Shown here piece by piece: positions 35,472 to 47,300 of a stretch of DNA of 64,000 nt. Source of the DNA: Sphingobium sp. AS12 (GTDB taxonomy: Bacteria > Pseudomonadota > Alphaproteobacteria > Sphingomonadales > Sphingomonadaceae); assembly GCF_019097845.1 (NCBI RefSeq), contig NZ_JAHRGM010000056.1, positions 124,001-188,000 of the forward strand, in the 5' to 3' direction. Below the pieces are notes generated by a model. It had not been told where the DNA came from. It saw nothing but the letters and a program-made list of their open reading frames with translations, and ran no database searches. How positions within the stretch are numbered: position 1 is the first letter of the stretch; every line of letters starts with the position of its first letter. The position numbers and the translations under genes are program-made.

Positions 35472-36071
35472 TCAATTGACGGTCGCGTTTTCCGGCACAG
35501 ACGGGGATGCGGGATGCGAGATCTTCTCGGCGCCCATCCTCTGCAGCGTGTCGGCATCGACCAAGCGCGTGACGATGGGATGCAGACGTAGGCTCCCCTC
35601 CTTCACGACCTGCTTGAAATTGGCGATCACATTCGCCGTAGTTCGTTGATCGGGTGCCACGACATCGAGCAGCCAGTTGATGTCGCCGGAATTCCAGTCT
35701 TCGGCCTTGAGGCGCACTGGGAACGTCCCGGCCTGGATCTGTTCGCGGATGCGCCCATCAGCCTCTTTGCTAACGCTTGCCCAGATTGCGAGCCCCGCCA
35801 TGTCTGCGAGCGGCCCGGTCTTCTCGCCACCCGGATAGGCGATCGCCACACGGTCGCGCATCATCGGCTCAAGCACGAGGTGCTGGAGGTCGGCAAGCGT
35901 CTGGTTGCGGTAGCGCGGCAACATCATAAGCGCCATGACGGCCTTACCGAAGCTCTCGCGGATATGCGTGCGCACGGCCGAAATCTTTGCCGCAATTTCC
36001 GGGTCGATGCCGGTCGATGGTGCCGACGCTTCTCCTGCTTCGAGCTGCGATTCGTTCAACTTCTTCGCCAC
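35472..36071 (-). CDS. HlyC-family RTX toxin-activating lysine acyltransferase
   Basis: A 199-residue protein starting at GTG with GGAGGG seven bases upstream. The family pattern is clear: FGKAVMALMMLPRYR leading to H64 (LQHLVLEPM), then AIWASVSKEAD (95-105) and DWNSGDINWLLDVVAP (125-140). HlyC enzymes use acyl-carrier protein to acylate internal lysines of RTX toxins in the cytosol before type I export. The obvious client is the giant RTX protein encoded on the opposite strand across the divergent AT-rich region, although hlyC genes usually lie in line with their toxin gene. The gasdermin downstream is a less likely but possible alternative client. Confidence 0.85.
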   Translation of the reverse strand: MAKKLNESQLEAGEASAPSTGIDPEIAAKISAVRTHIRESFGKAVMALMMLPRYRNQTLADLQHLVLEPMMRDRVAIAYPGGEKTGPLADMAGLAIWASVSKEADGRIREQIQAGTFPVRLKAEDWNSGDINWLLDVVAPDQRTTANVIANFKQVVKEGSLRLHPIVTRLVDADTLQRMGAEKISHPASPSVPENATVN

Positions 36072-36412
36072 TATAATCCCTCCTTCGATGCTTTCCCTGC
36101 CGCGCGGGCGATGTGCAAACATTGCAGAAATATGGATTTCTTGCCAATAATCGTCAAATAATCGCCGTCAATAACGATGCGCTATTAGATCAAACCGTGA
36201 ATTTACGAGATACATTCAATTTGGATGTAGTTTTTTCTTAACATCTCTCATGATTATTTCTTATATGATCCAATGTTACATAAATATTTAAGGACACGAA
36301 CCAGATTTCATAATGATTAATTAGGCATTGCTGCGTTTCGTCAAAGCAGATTTCTATTGCATACTTACAGGCTTGTGGCATCTAGGCAAGGGCGAAAGGG
36401 GTATGCGGGGGC
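36072..36412. promoter_or_regulatory. AT-rich divergent region between hlyC-like gene and the RTX operon
   Basis: About 340 bp without a gene, visibly much richer in A and T than the rest of the window (36160-36340 in particular, with TTTTTTCTTAACATC and ACATAAATATTTAAGG). It must hold promoters in both directions. Such AT-rich gaps are typical binding regions for xenogeneic silencers. No specific operator could be identified. Confidence 0.5.
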
Positions 36413-37411
36413 ATGATCACAGATATTGGAGGAACAGCAAGCTCGCGCGGACTCCGGCTCCTATGCCGTGGGGCGACAGCTTTCCGATACGGTCGCCCCT
36501 CAACGATTTTCAAGGCGCTTTTCCACGCTAACGATATGGTACCCCGCTATGTGGGCGACTCTGGTAGCGGGGCGGGGCAATCTGTCTCTGCCATCAATGT
36601 CAAGGGTTTCCGCAATGTTGCTGACCTCTTGGGCAGTGTCCGTGGAATTACTGAGACGGAACTGTTTGACCCGATTCCTTACGCCATCGCCATATGGCAA
36701 TCGGTGATCTCCGACGAACTGATCTCCAATGCCGCCGCGACGTCCCGCTTTTCCAATTCGCTGGCGTGGGTCGTCGGCGGCGATCCGCTGACCATCGATC
36801 TTGATGGCGACGGCATCGAAACCATCAGCCTGGACAATAGCACCGCTTATTTCGATGTCGATGGCGACCTGTTCGCTGAACGCACCGGGTGGGTGAAGGA
36901 CGGCGATGGGTTCCCCATCCTCGACGCTAACGGCAATGGCCGCGTCGATGGCATCGGCGAGATGTTCGGCAGCCGCGAAGGCAGTGGGTTCGCGGAACTG
37001 GCGCTGTATGACTGCAATGGCGACGGCGCCATCACGGCCGCAGACCTGATCTGGTCCAGCCTGCAGATGTGGCAAGACCGCGACCGCGATGCCATCACCG
37101 ATGCGAGCGAGATCAAGAGCCTCGCCCAGCTCGGCGTCGTGTCGATCAATCTGTCCGCGACGGCTCTTGGGGTGATGACACCTCAGAATGCGCATCTCGT
37201 TTCCATCAGCACCTTCACGTTCGATACCGGCCGGACCAGCCGTGTTTTCGAGGCGCTGTTTACCGCCAACGATACGGACACCAAATTTGCAGGCGAAGCC
37301 GACTTTGCCCCCTGGCAATCTAATTCCACGCTCAATGCCAAGGGCTTCGGCTCCATCACCGACCTCGCCATCGCGGTTAACGACGACTTTTCCATGGAGT
37401 GTGCGGCATGA
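36413..37411 (+). CDS. Orphan EF-hand/dockerin-like RTX module (truncated toxin remnant)
   Basis: A 332-residue protein that is a near copy of part of the giant RTX protein. Residues about 124-320 (PLTIDLDGDGIETISL, FDVDGDLFAERTGW, ANGNGRVDGIGEMFGS, CNGDGAITAADLIWSS, DRDRDAITDASE) match the module at 40161-40760 almost position by position, with EF-hand-type calcium loops. Residues about 27-75 are a degenerate copy of the module's own end (FKALFHANDMVPRYVG against FEALFTANDTDTKFAG). It therefore contains the tail of one module and the whole of a second. It ends where the giant protein's module continues. Probably the remnant of an earlier toxin tip. Its stop overlaps the next start (ATGA). 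Confidence 0.7.
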   Translation: MITDIGGTASSRGLRLLCRGATAFRYGRPSTIFKALFHANDMVPRYVGDSGSGAGQSVSAINVKGFRNVADLLGSVRGITETELFDPIPYAIAIWQSVISDELISNAAATSRFSNSLAWVVGGDPLTIDLDGDGIETISLDNSTAYFDVDGDLFAERTGWVKDGDGFPILDANGNGRVDGIGEMFGSREGSGFAELALYDCNGDGAITAADLIWSSLQMWQDRDRDAITDASEIKSLAQLGVVSINLSATALGVMTPQNAHLVSISTFTFDTGRTSRVFEALFTANDTDTKFAGEADFAPWQSNSTLNAKGFGSITDLAIAVNDDFSMECAA

Positions 37412-37890
37412 GTGCAAGTGAATTTCAGATGCCGCGCAAATTCACCTTTGATGAATTCTATGAGATGTTGAAGGAATATGTAAGCAATCCTCGCGCGCAA
37501 GAAGCACTTGCCGTTTACGATTCCGAATACGTGGCGGGTCGCGGCAATCTCCTGGACAATTCTCAATGCTCTGAGGTCGCTCACGAAGCATATGGAAACT
37601 TCAAAGCCATCGGCTGGTCGATTTTAGCTCGGCATGGATGGCCAACCTATGCCCAGATCATAAAATCCTCAGAACACGACGCCGAGCTGCGTCATAAGGT
37701 TGAATCTGCAGGCACGACTTTCATCAACGTTGCTCGGCGATTGATACGAAATGAGCCTGATGGATGGGGATGGCCTTTCCAAGATGAAGATTTCCACATT
37801 GGCGATCCCGACAGCGTCCTCAAATTATTGAGAATGTGGAGCGCAATCCATCCAAATAACTTGCCTTATGTATTAGTGGGAGACGAATAA
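37408..37890 (+). CDS. Putative immunity/antitoxin protein for the RTX N-terminal toxin domain
   Basis: A 160-residue soluble, helical, acidic protein starting MSASEFQMPRKFTFDEFYEM, without a recognised family. It starts inside the stop codon of the orphan module gene (ATGA), and its TAA stop shares a base with the ATG of the giant gene (TAATG). This gives tight coupling in which it is made just before the protein with a PIN-like nuclease domain. Base composition is visibly AT-richer than the flanking RTX DNA, like the PIN region that follows. Size, position and composition fit an immunity protein, but this is an inference from context alone. Confidence 0.5.
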   Translation: MSASEFQMPRKFTFDEFYEMLKEYVSNPRAQEALAVYDSEYVAGRGNLLDNSQCSEVAHEAYGNFKAIGWSILARHGWPTYAQIIKSSEHDAELRHKVESAGTTFINVARRLIRNEPDGWGWPFQDEDFHIGDPDSVLKLLRMWSAIHPNNLPYVLVGDE

Positions 37891-38310
37891 TGGCGGGCGA
37901 GTTTATTGTTCTCGATACTAATGCCATTCAGAACCTGTATGCGGGCGGAGGTGCTGCTGCATGGGATCAACTTCTGACCGGGGGCAAGAAAGTTGTTCTG
38001 TCGTCGGTCATTAATGCCGAAATGCGCGGAGCCCCCGCGGATATCGTAGAAGCATTCGATACTTGGAGATTATCGAAGGGCATTCCCTTGGTAAATTTCG
38101 AAATCGAAGGTATCAGGTTTCCGGATGATCACCCGCGCGTTGGACAATTGAGACCAGACGCAGGAGACAATGTTCTCCGTGCGCTCATGGATCATCAAAA
38201 CAATCCCGTCGCAGCAGCCGCGCTCCAAAATGCGGGTATCGACACGAACGGAAGTTTACGACTCTTAACTGACGATGCAGATTTCCTGCGGAAAGTTTGG
38301 AACGAAACCG
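37890..38310 (+). other. PIN-like nuclease domain at the N-terminus of the giant RTX protein
   Basis: The pattern FIVLDTNAI (D9), SSVINAEM (E44), GDNVLRAL (D93) and LLTDDADFL (D128, D129 and D131) matches the acidic quartet and strand order of PIN/VapC ribonucleases that bind divalent metal. The spacing is normal for a domain of about 135 residues. A PIN domain at the front of a secreted RTX protein is unusual, and it is the best candidate for the toxic activity. Confidence 0.65.
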
Positions 38311-41300
38311 GCAGTTTCAGCAACGACGGCCTGAAAGCAAAGGGCCATGGGACTGAACCGTATCGTGGAACAGCCGAGTTCATGGCAGAGCGATACTCCG
38401 TCGGTGATATCGACAAGGCAGGCTTCAGAGCTTGGTTGGACGGCTTCAAAGCATCAGGTCGCGAGCTATCCGATGGTTTAAACGATGGAACGGGCGGCAA
38501 GCGGTTCAAGTTGCAGGCGCAATTTGACATGCTTCATGGCAATCCGGATATTCTGGACGGAGGAATCCTCGACGACCTTCGTGATCTACGTCGGCGCCTG
38601 TTGTTGGATTCAGCGGGATCTGTCTCGCCTTCTTTCGCCCTTAAAGGCGGAATCCTTGCGGGTGCTGGGTATGTTCTTGCCAAGTTTGGGATTATCGGGG
38701 ACGTATTGGCGTTTTCGATGGTTGCATCGACTGCGGATGAGCTACGCAAGACAGGCGATGCCGAAAACATTAAGAAGGCAAACAAGCTCTGGGTATCCTA
38801 TTTCTTCGAGACGGCGGGGGGACTCGCTGGCGCTGCAGTTGGGGGCTACGTCGCTGTAGCGACTTTGAAGGGCTTTGGCGGATTCTGGGGACCGCTGGTT
38901 GGCGCGGTGGCGGGGAGTGTTGCCGGATCGTATGCCGGATCGGAGCTCGGTGAATATATCTATGATCAGTATCCGGATATCTTCGACGAACTGATCAATG
39001 GCGTATATGATGGCTTTGACGTCAGCGTGGCTCTTGGTGACGGTATCGATATCGATGGTTATGCTACCCAGCTCTTCAAGAAACTCGGTTTCACGATTGA
39101 CCCGAATGACACCAGCGACGGCGAAGATTGGGTACTCGGTACTAAGTGGGCAAACGCCGCAGGCGGCAACGGTGACGACTTCCTTGTCGGCTGGAAGCCC
39201 GAATACCTCGAAGCGGGAAAGACGTTCGACGAAAATGTGAAGGCTCAAGCAGCAGCCGCTTGGGCAGCATACGATGCTCTGGTGGCATTGGGCCAGGCCC
39301 CCGAACCACCAACGCTCGAACGTACTGCAGGGGTTGCCCAGACCAACCTACAGATGATCCTTAACGGCGGTGCTGGCAATGATTGGGTGATTTCGATCCT
39401 TGGCGAGGGCGCGATCACTGCGGGCGGTCTTGGCCGTGACTGGATTTTCAACACTTCGCGGAACGGCGAGATCTATGGCGACACGATAGACGGGCTCGAC
39501 CCGGAAACGGGCCTCGCCGTCGAGGACAACGCCGCCAACTCTGACAATATCTGGTTCTTTGCCGACACAACGCTGATGGACGCGCAGCATCATGACGTGC
39601 TGAAATATTTCGGCATCCCCATGACCGGAGGCGACGCCAATGGCGGCCTCGCGGGCCTTGCGATCATGAACGGCTTGCTCGGTAGCGCAACCGGCATGGC
39701 CAACATCACGCGCTACATGACAGGGCAAGCGAGCGACTGGACCGGTGAGGTCTATGTCGATCACATCCAGCCATGGATTCTCTACACCTTCCAGCATGAC
39801 GAGGATGGCAACCTCGACATGTATGTGACGAATGCATTCGAGCAGATCTTCCGTGGCATGATGGCCGCCACGGGCAATGAGGCGGGCTCGTCGGAAGGCA
39901 TCCACAAAGGCTGGATGAAGATCGAGAATGTCGACGTCGTCGGTTCACGCCTCGGCGCGCTGCAAGGCGAGCTGGCTGGCCAGGGCGACCTCAATATGGT
40001 GTTCCGCGCGGTCAATCCGCTGCAGGCACTACTGCCCCTACTCAATCTCGTTCCCGGCGCCATTGGCGCGGCACTTTATTATTCGGTATTTGCAGACTCG
40101 CTCCTATCGACGGTGGCGGCGACCCAGCGTTTCACCAAGGCGCTCAAATGGGCCGACGGAATGGACCCGCTCATCATCGACCTCGACGGCGATGGCATCG
40201 AGACGACCAGTCTCAGCGACAGCAAAGCCTATTTCGATGTCGATGGCGACCTGTTTGCCGAACGTACCGGTTGGCTCAAGGGTGACGATGGTTTCCTTGT
40301 CCTCGATAGCAATGGTAACGCCCGTATCGACGGTATCGGCGAGATGTTCGGTAGCCGCGCAGGCGGTGGCTTTGCCGAATTGTCCCAATATGACAGCAAT
40401 GGCGACGGCAAGATCACGGCTTCCGATCTGATCTGGTCGAGCCTCCAGGTCTGGCAAGACCGCAATCGCGACGGCGTAACCGATACTGGCGAGCTAAAGT
40501 CTCTTGATCAGCTCGGTATCATTTCGATCAACCTCTCTTCGACCGCTCTTGGCGTGACGACGCCGCAAAACGCCCATCTGGTTTCAAGCAGTACGGTCAC
40601 ATTCAACAACGGCCGGACCAGCAACATCTTCGAAGCGCTGTTCACCGCCAACGAAGTCGACACCAAATTTGCCGGTGAAGCCGGCCTCGCGCCCTGGCAG
40701 TCCAGCTCCGAGCTTAATGCGAAGGGCTTCGGCTCTATCACCGATCTCGCCGTAGCGGCCGCCAACGACGTAGGCTTTGCTGAACTGGCGCAGGATCGTG
40801 CCGCGGCGATGACCACGCCCAAGATGAAGGACCTTGTCGCCAAGGTCGGCGATGTCTTGGGCGATTGGGGCATGACGCTCGAAACCAGCCAGGAGCTGGT
40901 GGCCGTCAAGCTCGGCAGCGATGGCGCCTTCGTCGACCGTGCAGTCTATGCCGAGGATGCGACCGGTGGCTACTGGACGCTCGAATCTGGGAATCCGGTT
41001 CTCGACGCGCAAGGTGCGACGATCGCACGCCCGACGCTGGAACAAGTGCTCGACCAAGGCTCCGGCTGGAGGCTCGAGCAAGCCTGGTCACCTTCCTCGC
41101 GTGAGAGCGCCCTCGCCTTCCGCGACGAAGCACCATATCTCATGAGCCAGGTGAATGGCCGTGCGGTCATTCTCGACTATGGCATCAAGCAGACCGACGG
41201 AAGCTGGGCGCTCGCATCCAATCCGTCTGTCTCCTACGCTTCCATCGACGCTATCTTCGCCCTCCCCCACGCGATCGGGACCGAATGGCGCCGAGAGGAC

Positions 41301-44300
41301 ATCCAGTTCAATCCGCTCGCAAACCTTCCTGTCGAGAAGATCGGCGTCAATTTCATCAACGGCGTCGCCGTCGACTATACGGTCCAGATCACCGACAATG
41401 ACGGCAGCTTCTATGTCTGGGCGCGCAATCTCGATCGGGCGCTTCAGCTTCAAGCCAAGTCGGGCAACGCGTTCGAATTCAACCTGCGTAACTACCAGAT
41501 CGATTTCGAGACCCTCGATGAAGTCGGTTCGACCGACGACAGCGTCTATCGCGTGGAGCTGCTGACACCGCAGCAGTTCCATTTCGCGACCAGCCTCGGC
41601 GGCGTCGATTTCCGCCCCGAAATGCTGTCCGCCACTTACAATAATGTGACCGGTCAACTCAGCTACAGCGTGAACGGCGTCGAAGGCGCGGGGCGTTACG
41701 TCAATCAGGTGGACGCCAACGGCAACCCCGTCCTGGTAACCTATTCCGATGGGACGACCGCACCGGCGACCAGCTATCAGAGCGACGTCAAAACGATGAT
41801 CGCCATGCTCCAGCCGGTGATGGAGCAATATGTCATCACGTCGCGTCGTCTGGCGGTGCGCCTCGCCCTGCAAGGGGGCCTCAAGCCCTTTGCCCAAGGT
41901 CTGTCCTATGATGCATCGCGCGATGTGTTCGTCACGACCACCGATCGCCAGATGGCGCCGATGTTCGAGGCCATCTTCGCGGCAGCACCAGCATCAAACG
42001 CAAATGACGCAGTTCTCGACTATCTGACCGACTGGAACGAGATCCTCTGGCAGATCTATCCGGACTTTGCGCCGGATGACACCGGCGGCGTCCTTGAGGC
42101 GAAGGTGGGCGTCGATCAGGCCTACATCATGCAGATGCTGATCCAGGCGTACGAGAATGTGGGCGTGGACCTTGATATCCGCGGCGTCGCCCATGCGCTC
42201 TCGGTCGATGAGACCCGCATCATCACCCACGCGAGCGGCGACACGCTCGTCGAAGGCACGAACGGCACCGACTATTTCTACATGACCACCGGCGACCAGA
42301 CGCTGCGTGGCGGCATGAGCTCGGATTATTACTTCGTTGGCAAGAATAGCGGCGATGACGTCATCTTCGATCAGGATCTGGGCGGAAATGACGAACTGCG
42401 CTTCACCGATCTCGATTCCGGCGATGTGATCGCCATTCGGGATGGCGAAGATCTTATCCTTCAAATCCGCGGGCAGACGAATTTCGTTCGGTTGACCGAT
42501 CAGTTCCTGGGCGAACTCAATCCCTATCTGTCCAACGGTAAGCAGTTCCAGTCCGGCGTCGAGCAGATCGTCTTCTCCGACGGTGTCATCTGGGATCGCT
42601 TCCGCATGGCCGTGGAAGTAGCCGATCCCCGCGATACAGGCGACGTCTACGCGGGTTCCGGCTCGGGCGACGTGCTCTGGGGCGGCAAGGGCAATGACGT
42701 TCTCACCGGTGGCCTGGGCGGCGACATCTACATCTTCGCGCGCGGCGACGGCCAGGATGTCATCAGCGAACGCGGTGGTTTCTCGTTCGGCCCGATCAAG
42801 GCAGGCATCGACTTCCTCAAATTCACCGGCGATATCAGTGCCAGCGATCTGCGGCTGACGCGCAGCGGCACGGATACGACGCTGCATATCACTCTGCTCG
42901 ACAAGCAGGGCAACCCGACCAGCGACACGATCGAGATCGAGGATTATTTCGGTGGGTTGTCGCTTGGCCTAGGCTTGTTTTCCGAGGTGTTCGGCAGCAG
43001 CGACGGGCTCGACTATGTGTCACCCAACCAGGTCGAACGCTTCATTTTTGACGACGGCACGAGCCTTGAATTCACCCAGGTTGCCGAGCGGGTCCTCGCA
43101 AACGCGAAGACCGCAGGCGATGACGCGATCTACGGCTTCCTCAACGACAACACACTCGACGGCGGGGCTGGCGATGATTATCTCCAGGGCGGCCGCGGCG
43201 ACGACACATATATTTTCGGCCGCAACTATGGTCATGACGTCATCGAGGATAACGGCCCTAAATATGGCCTGTTCGATCCGCCGTCGAAGGACGTCCTGAA
43301 GTTCGTCGACGACATTCGCTGGACCGACCTCGATTATCTGCGCACCGGCAAGAGCGACACGCTGACATTGCGCGTTTCCGGCACCGATGATCAGGTGACC
43401 ATGGTCGATTTCCTCGAGGAAATCATCTTCCTCGGTTATGTGAATGCGCTCGAGACAATCGCGTTCGCGGACGGGACCGAGTGGAGCTACCTTCAACTCC
43501 TCCAGCATTTCGTGGACGTCGGCCAGACTGGCGGAAACGATATCATATACGGGTTCGAGGGCATTGCCGACATCTTCTACGTTGGCGCCGGCAACGATCG
43601 CCTGGAAGGCCTGTCGGGTAACGATATTTATTATTTCGCTCAAGGGAGCGGCAATGACACGATCTTCGATGAGGAAGGTGCGGACCGGCTCATCTTCGCA
43701 AACCTCAATTTCTCCGACGTCGCCATCACGCGTACGGCGCTCGACCTTGTCTTCACGATCAAAGCAACCGGCGAGCGGCTGATCGTCGAAGGCCAGTATA
43801 TCCGCGAGGGCCTTCAGCACGCAGCGGTCGAACTGTTCGTCTTTGGCGATCGCCTGGTTTCTTTCACTGATCTCAACCCGGAGGACATTGCGCTCGACCG
43901 CTTCACCGGCGGCGCGACAAGCGGCGCAGATACCCTCACTGGTTCGGACTTCGGCGAAATCATCGATGGTCGGGGCGGCGACGACGAACTGATCGGTGCC
44001 GACGGCGGCGACACATATATTTTCGATGTAGGCTACGGCAACGACGTCATCGTAGACCGCCGCACCCGCGCGCACTGGAGCGATCGCGACGGCATATCCG
44101 TTCCGGTCGACGACACCGTCGAGTTCGCCGCCGACATCCGTTATCAGACGGACCGGAACGTCGTCTTCACCAAGTCGGGCGATGATCTCCTTATCACCAT
44201 CACCGGTCGCCCTGATAGTTCCCTGCGCATCCGCAACCAGTTCCGCAGCATCGATGACGCCATTGAAATCTTCCGCTTCGACGACGGCACCGTACTCAGC

Positions 44301-47300
44301 GCGGGCGATATCGAGCAGGAACTGCAGATCGAGGGCGGCAATCGCGGAGACAATATCATCGAGGTCAGCGACCTCCTTATCGACGTTCCCAACACGCTCG
44401 ACGGTCGCCAGGGCGACGATACGCTGAAAGGCGGCAACGCCGGCGACACCTACGCCTTCACCGCAGGCTATGATTTCGACACGATCGTCGAAAAGCAGGA
44501 TCGGCCCGGCGCGATCGACCGTATCGTCTTTGGCGCCTCGGTACATCTGGAAGACCTGATCGTCACGCGCGACGGCAGCGACATGATCATCGATCTGGGC
44601 AATGGCGCCGACGTCCTGCGGATCGTCGGTGGCCTGGGTACCACCAGCATCGAGGAATATCATTTCGCGGACGGCGCCGTACTGACCCGCGACGCCATCA
44701 TCGAGCGCATGCTCACCGGCGGCGCAGGTGATGACAGCATCGTTGGCTTCGACGGTCGGGCCGACGTGATGTCCGGAGGCGCAGGCTCTGACCTGCTCGC
44801 CGGTGGCACCGGCAACGACATCTATAAGTTCGGCATCGGCGATGGATATGACGCCGTCACCGACACGGGCGGCATCGACCAGATCGTCTTCGGCCCCGGT
44901 GTGACCAGAAACGAAGTGACGTTCAGCAACGTCAATGGCGATCTGCTCATCTCGCTGGCAACCGATACCGATCGTCTCGTGATCCTGGGCGGCTATAAGA
45001 ACGCCCCCGTCGAATCCTTCGTCTTTGCCGACGGCGAGACGCTTACGCTCACGCAAGTGCGCAGCTTGATTCTGGCTGGCAGCGACTCCAGCGGTCAGGA
45101 TATTATCGACCTGCGCGAGCTCGATGTCACCGATGCCGTTGAACCCGGGCGCGGCAATGACCGCGTGCTGCTGGCAAATGGGGGCACAGTCACGATCAAC
45201 GCTGGAGACGGCGTCGACCGGATAGAAATGCCTGCGGGCGTCAACGCAGCCACCATCAACTTTGCCGATTATGGTGCGGCCGACGCACTTATCCGTCCGC
45301 TTGCACAAGGTAGCAACGACATTGCTATCCTGTTCTCCACCGGCGACCAGGTCATTCTCGTCGATGGTATGGGGGGTGGCGCCCTGCCCTCGCTCCTCTT
45401 CGCGGACGGTCAGTTGCTCGATGGCGCTGCAATCGTGCAGCGCCTGGTCACCGATCAGGCGAGCAGCGGCGACGACGTAATTCTTGGCTCGAACCGGGCC
45501 GAAACGCTCAACGGCGGCCATGGTGCCGACTATCTCGCCGGTGGCGGAGGGAACGACACCTATATCTTCACGCGCGGCGACGGTGCCGACGTCATCGAGG
45601 ACAGCAACGGCTCGGACGATGTTTTGCGGATCAAGGGCTATGCCGCCGCCGACATGCGGGTCACCTTCACGCCCGATTTCCGCGAGACCGAGATTTCGTT
45701 CGGTGACGGTACCGATCGCATTACCCTACGCCACGCGTCTTCGACCAACTATACGATCGACCGCATTATCTTCGACGACGGGGCGAGCTTTACACTGGCC
45801 CAGCTCGAAGCTCTCTGGCGCGGCCAGGGCACCGACAATGATGATAATCTGGTCGGTACCAACCTGAGCGCTGGCGAAGTCTTTACGGGCGGCAAGGGCA
45901 ACGACATCATCGCCGGCAACGGCGGCGCTGACGTCATCCGCTTCAGCCGCGGCGACGGCCAGGACCGCATCCAGAGCACTACAGGTTGGGATGGCCTCGC
46001 GGTCATCGAGTTCGGCTCGGGTATTACTCTTGGCGACATCACCGCGCGCCGCGACGCTTCCGGCAACATCATATTGCTGATCGCTGGCAGCGACGATCGC
46101 CTCACTCTAGTCGATCCAATCGGACGCGTTGACGGGATCATCGCGTCGATCAAATTCGCCGACGGGACGAGCGTAAAGCTTTCGACGCTTGCAGCGTCCA
46201 TCCCGGGCACCGATGGCGACGACCATATCATCGTCCCGGCCGATGCTGCCAATAACGGCTCGGACATCTATGGCGGTGACGGCAACGACTATATCGAAAC
46301 CGGCAACGGCAACGACATCCTGACCGGCGGCAGAGGCGATGACCGTCTCGAGGGCAACCGCGGCAGCGACACCTATTATTTCGGGCGCGGGGACGGACAG
46401 GATCGCATTCTCGATGCGAACGTCGACAATGATGGCGGTATCGACACGCTGCGCTTTGGCCCCGGCATCACCCCCGACGACATCATTTTCCTGGGCGTCG
46501 AGAACGGCGCGATCCGTCTCACCATCGCTGGATCTTCCGATCGCCTGACCATCGAGGGGATGGGCAACAACGAGAACAACTATATCGATCGCGTCGACAA
46601 CGTGATCGAGCAGTTTGTTTTCGCGGATGGCACTATCTGGGATGCGGCCGAGATTTTCGCTCGTGCAACCCAAGGCACCGAGGGCAATGATCGCATTGAA
46701 TTCGGTGTCTGGTTCGAACGCACGCTGACCATCAGCGGCGGCAAGGGCGACGACACGCTCATCACCGGCAATGGTGACGCGACCTTCGTCTTTGATCGCG
46801 GCGATGGCCGCGACACCATCGAGGTCCCCAACCCGTGGAACTCAGTCGACACTCTGCGGTTCGGCGCCGGCATCACCGCCGCTGACATAGCCCTCACTGT
46901 CAAGGGCGACGATCTTGTCATCCGCCTGCGCGGTAGTGAGGATGATCGTGTCACAATCAAAGGCGGCGGCAGCATCTACGGCGAAGATATCGATCAGATC
47001 CAATTCGCTGACGGAACGCTCTGGGATTATACGACCCTTCGAAGTCACATCGTTTCCGAGGCCGCAGCACAGGCGATCCTTTATCCCGAGCGCGACACCA
47101 GTCCCTTCGGTTCGGTCATCTTCGACGGCGGCACCGAGGAACCCGGCGGCGGCGGCGAAGAGCCCGGTGGCGAGGAGCCTGGTGGAGAGGAACCCGGCGG
47201 GACGTCGGGCGATACGATCGTCGGAACAGATGGCAGCGACAATCTGACAGGCACGGCCGGAGACGACGAAATCCTCGGCAAAGCCGGGGCTGACTCTCTA

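Noticed and set aside
43020..45521. 833-residue minus-strand open frame
   Set aside because: It is the complement of RTX repeat DNA, where the GGxGxD codons leave the opposite strand open. It has no start signal or domain, and the plus-strand frame is clearly coding.
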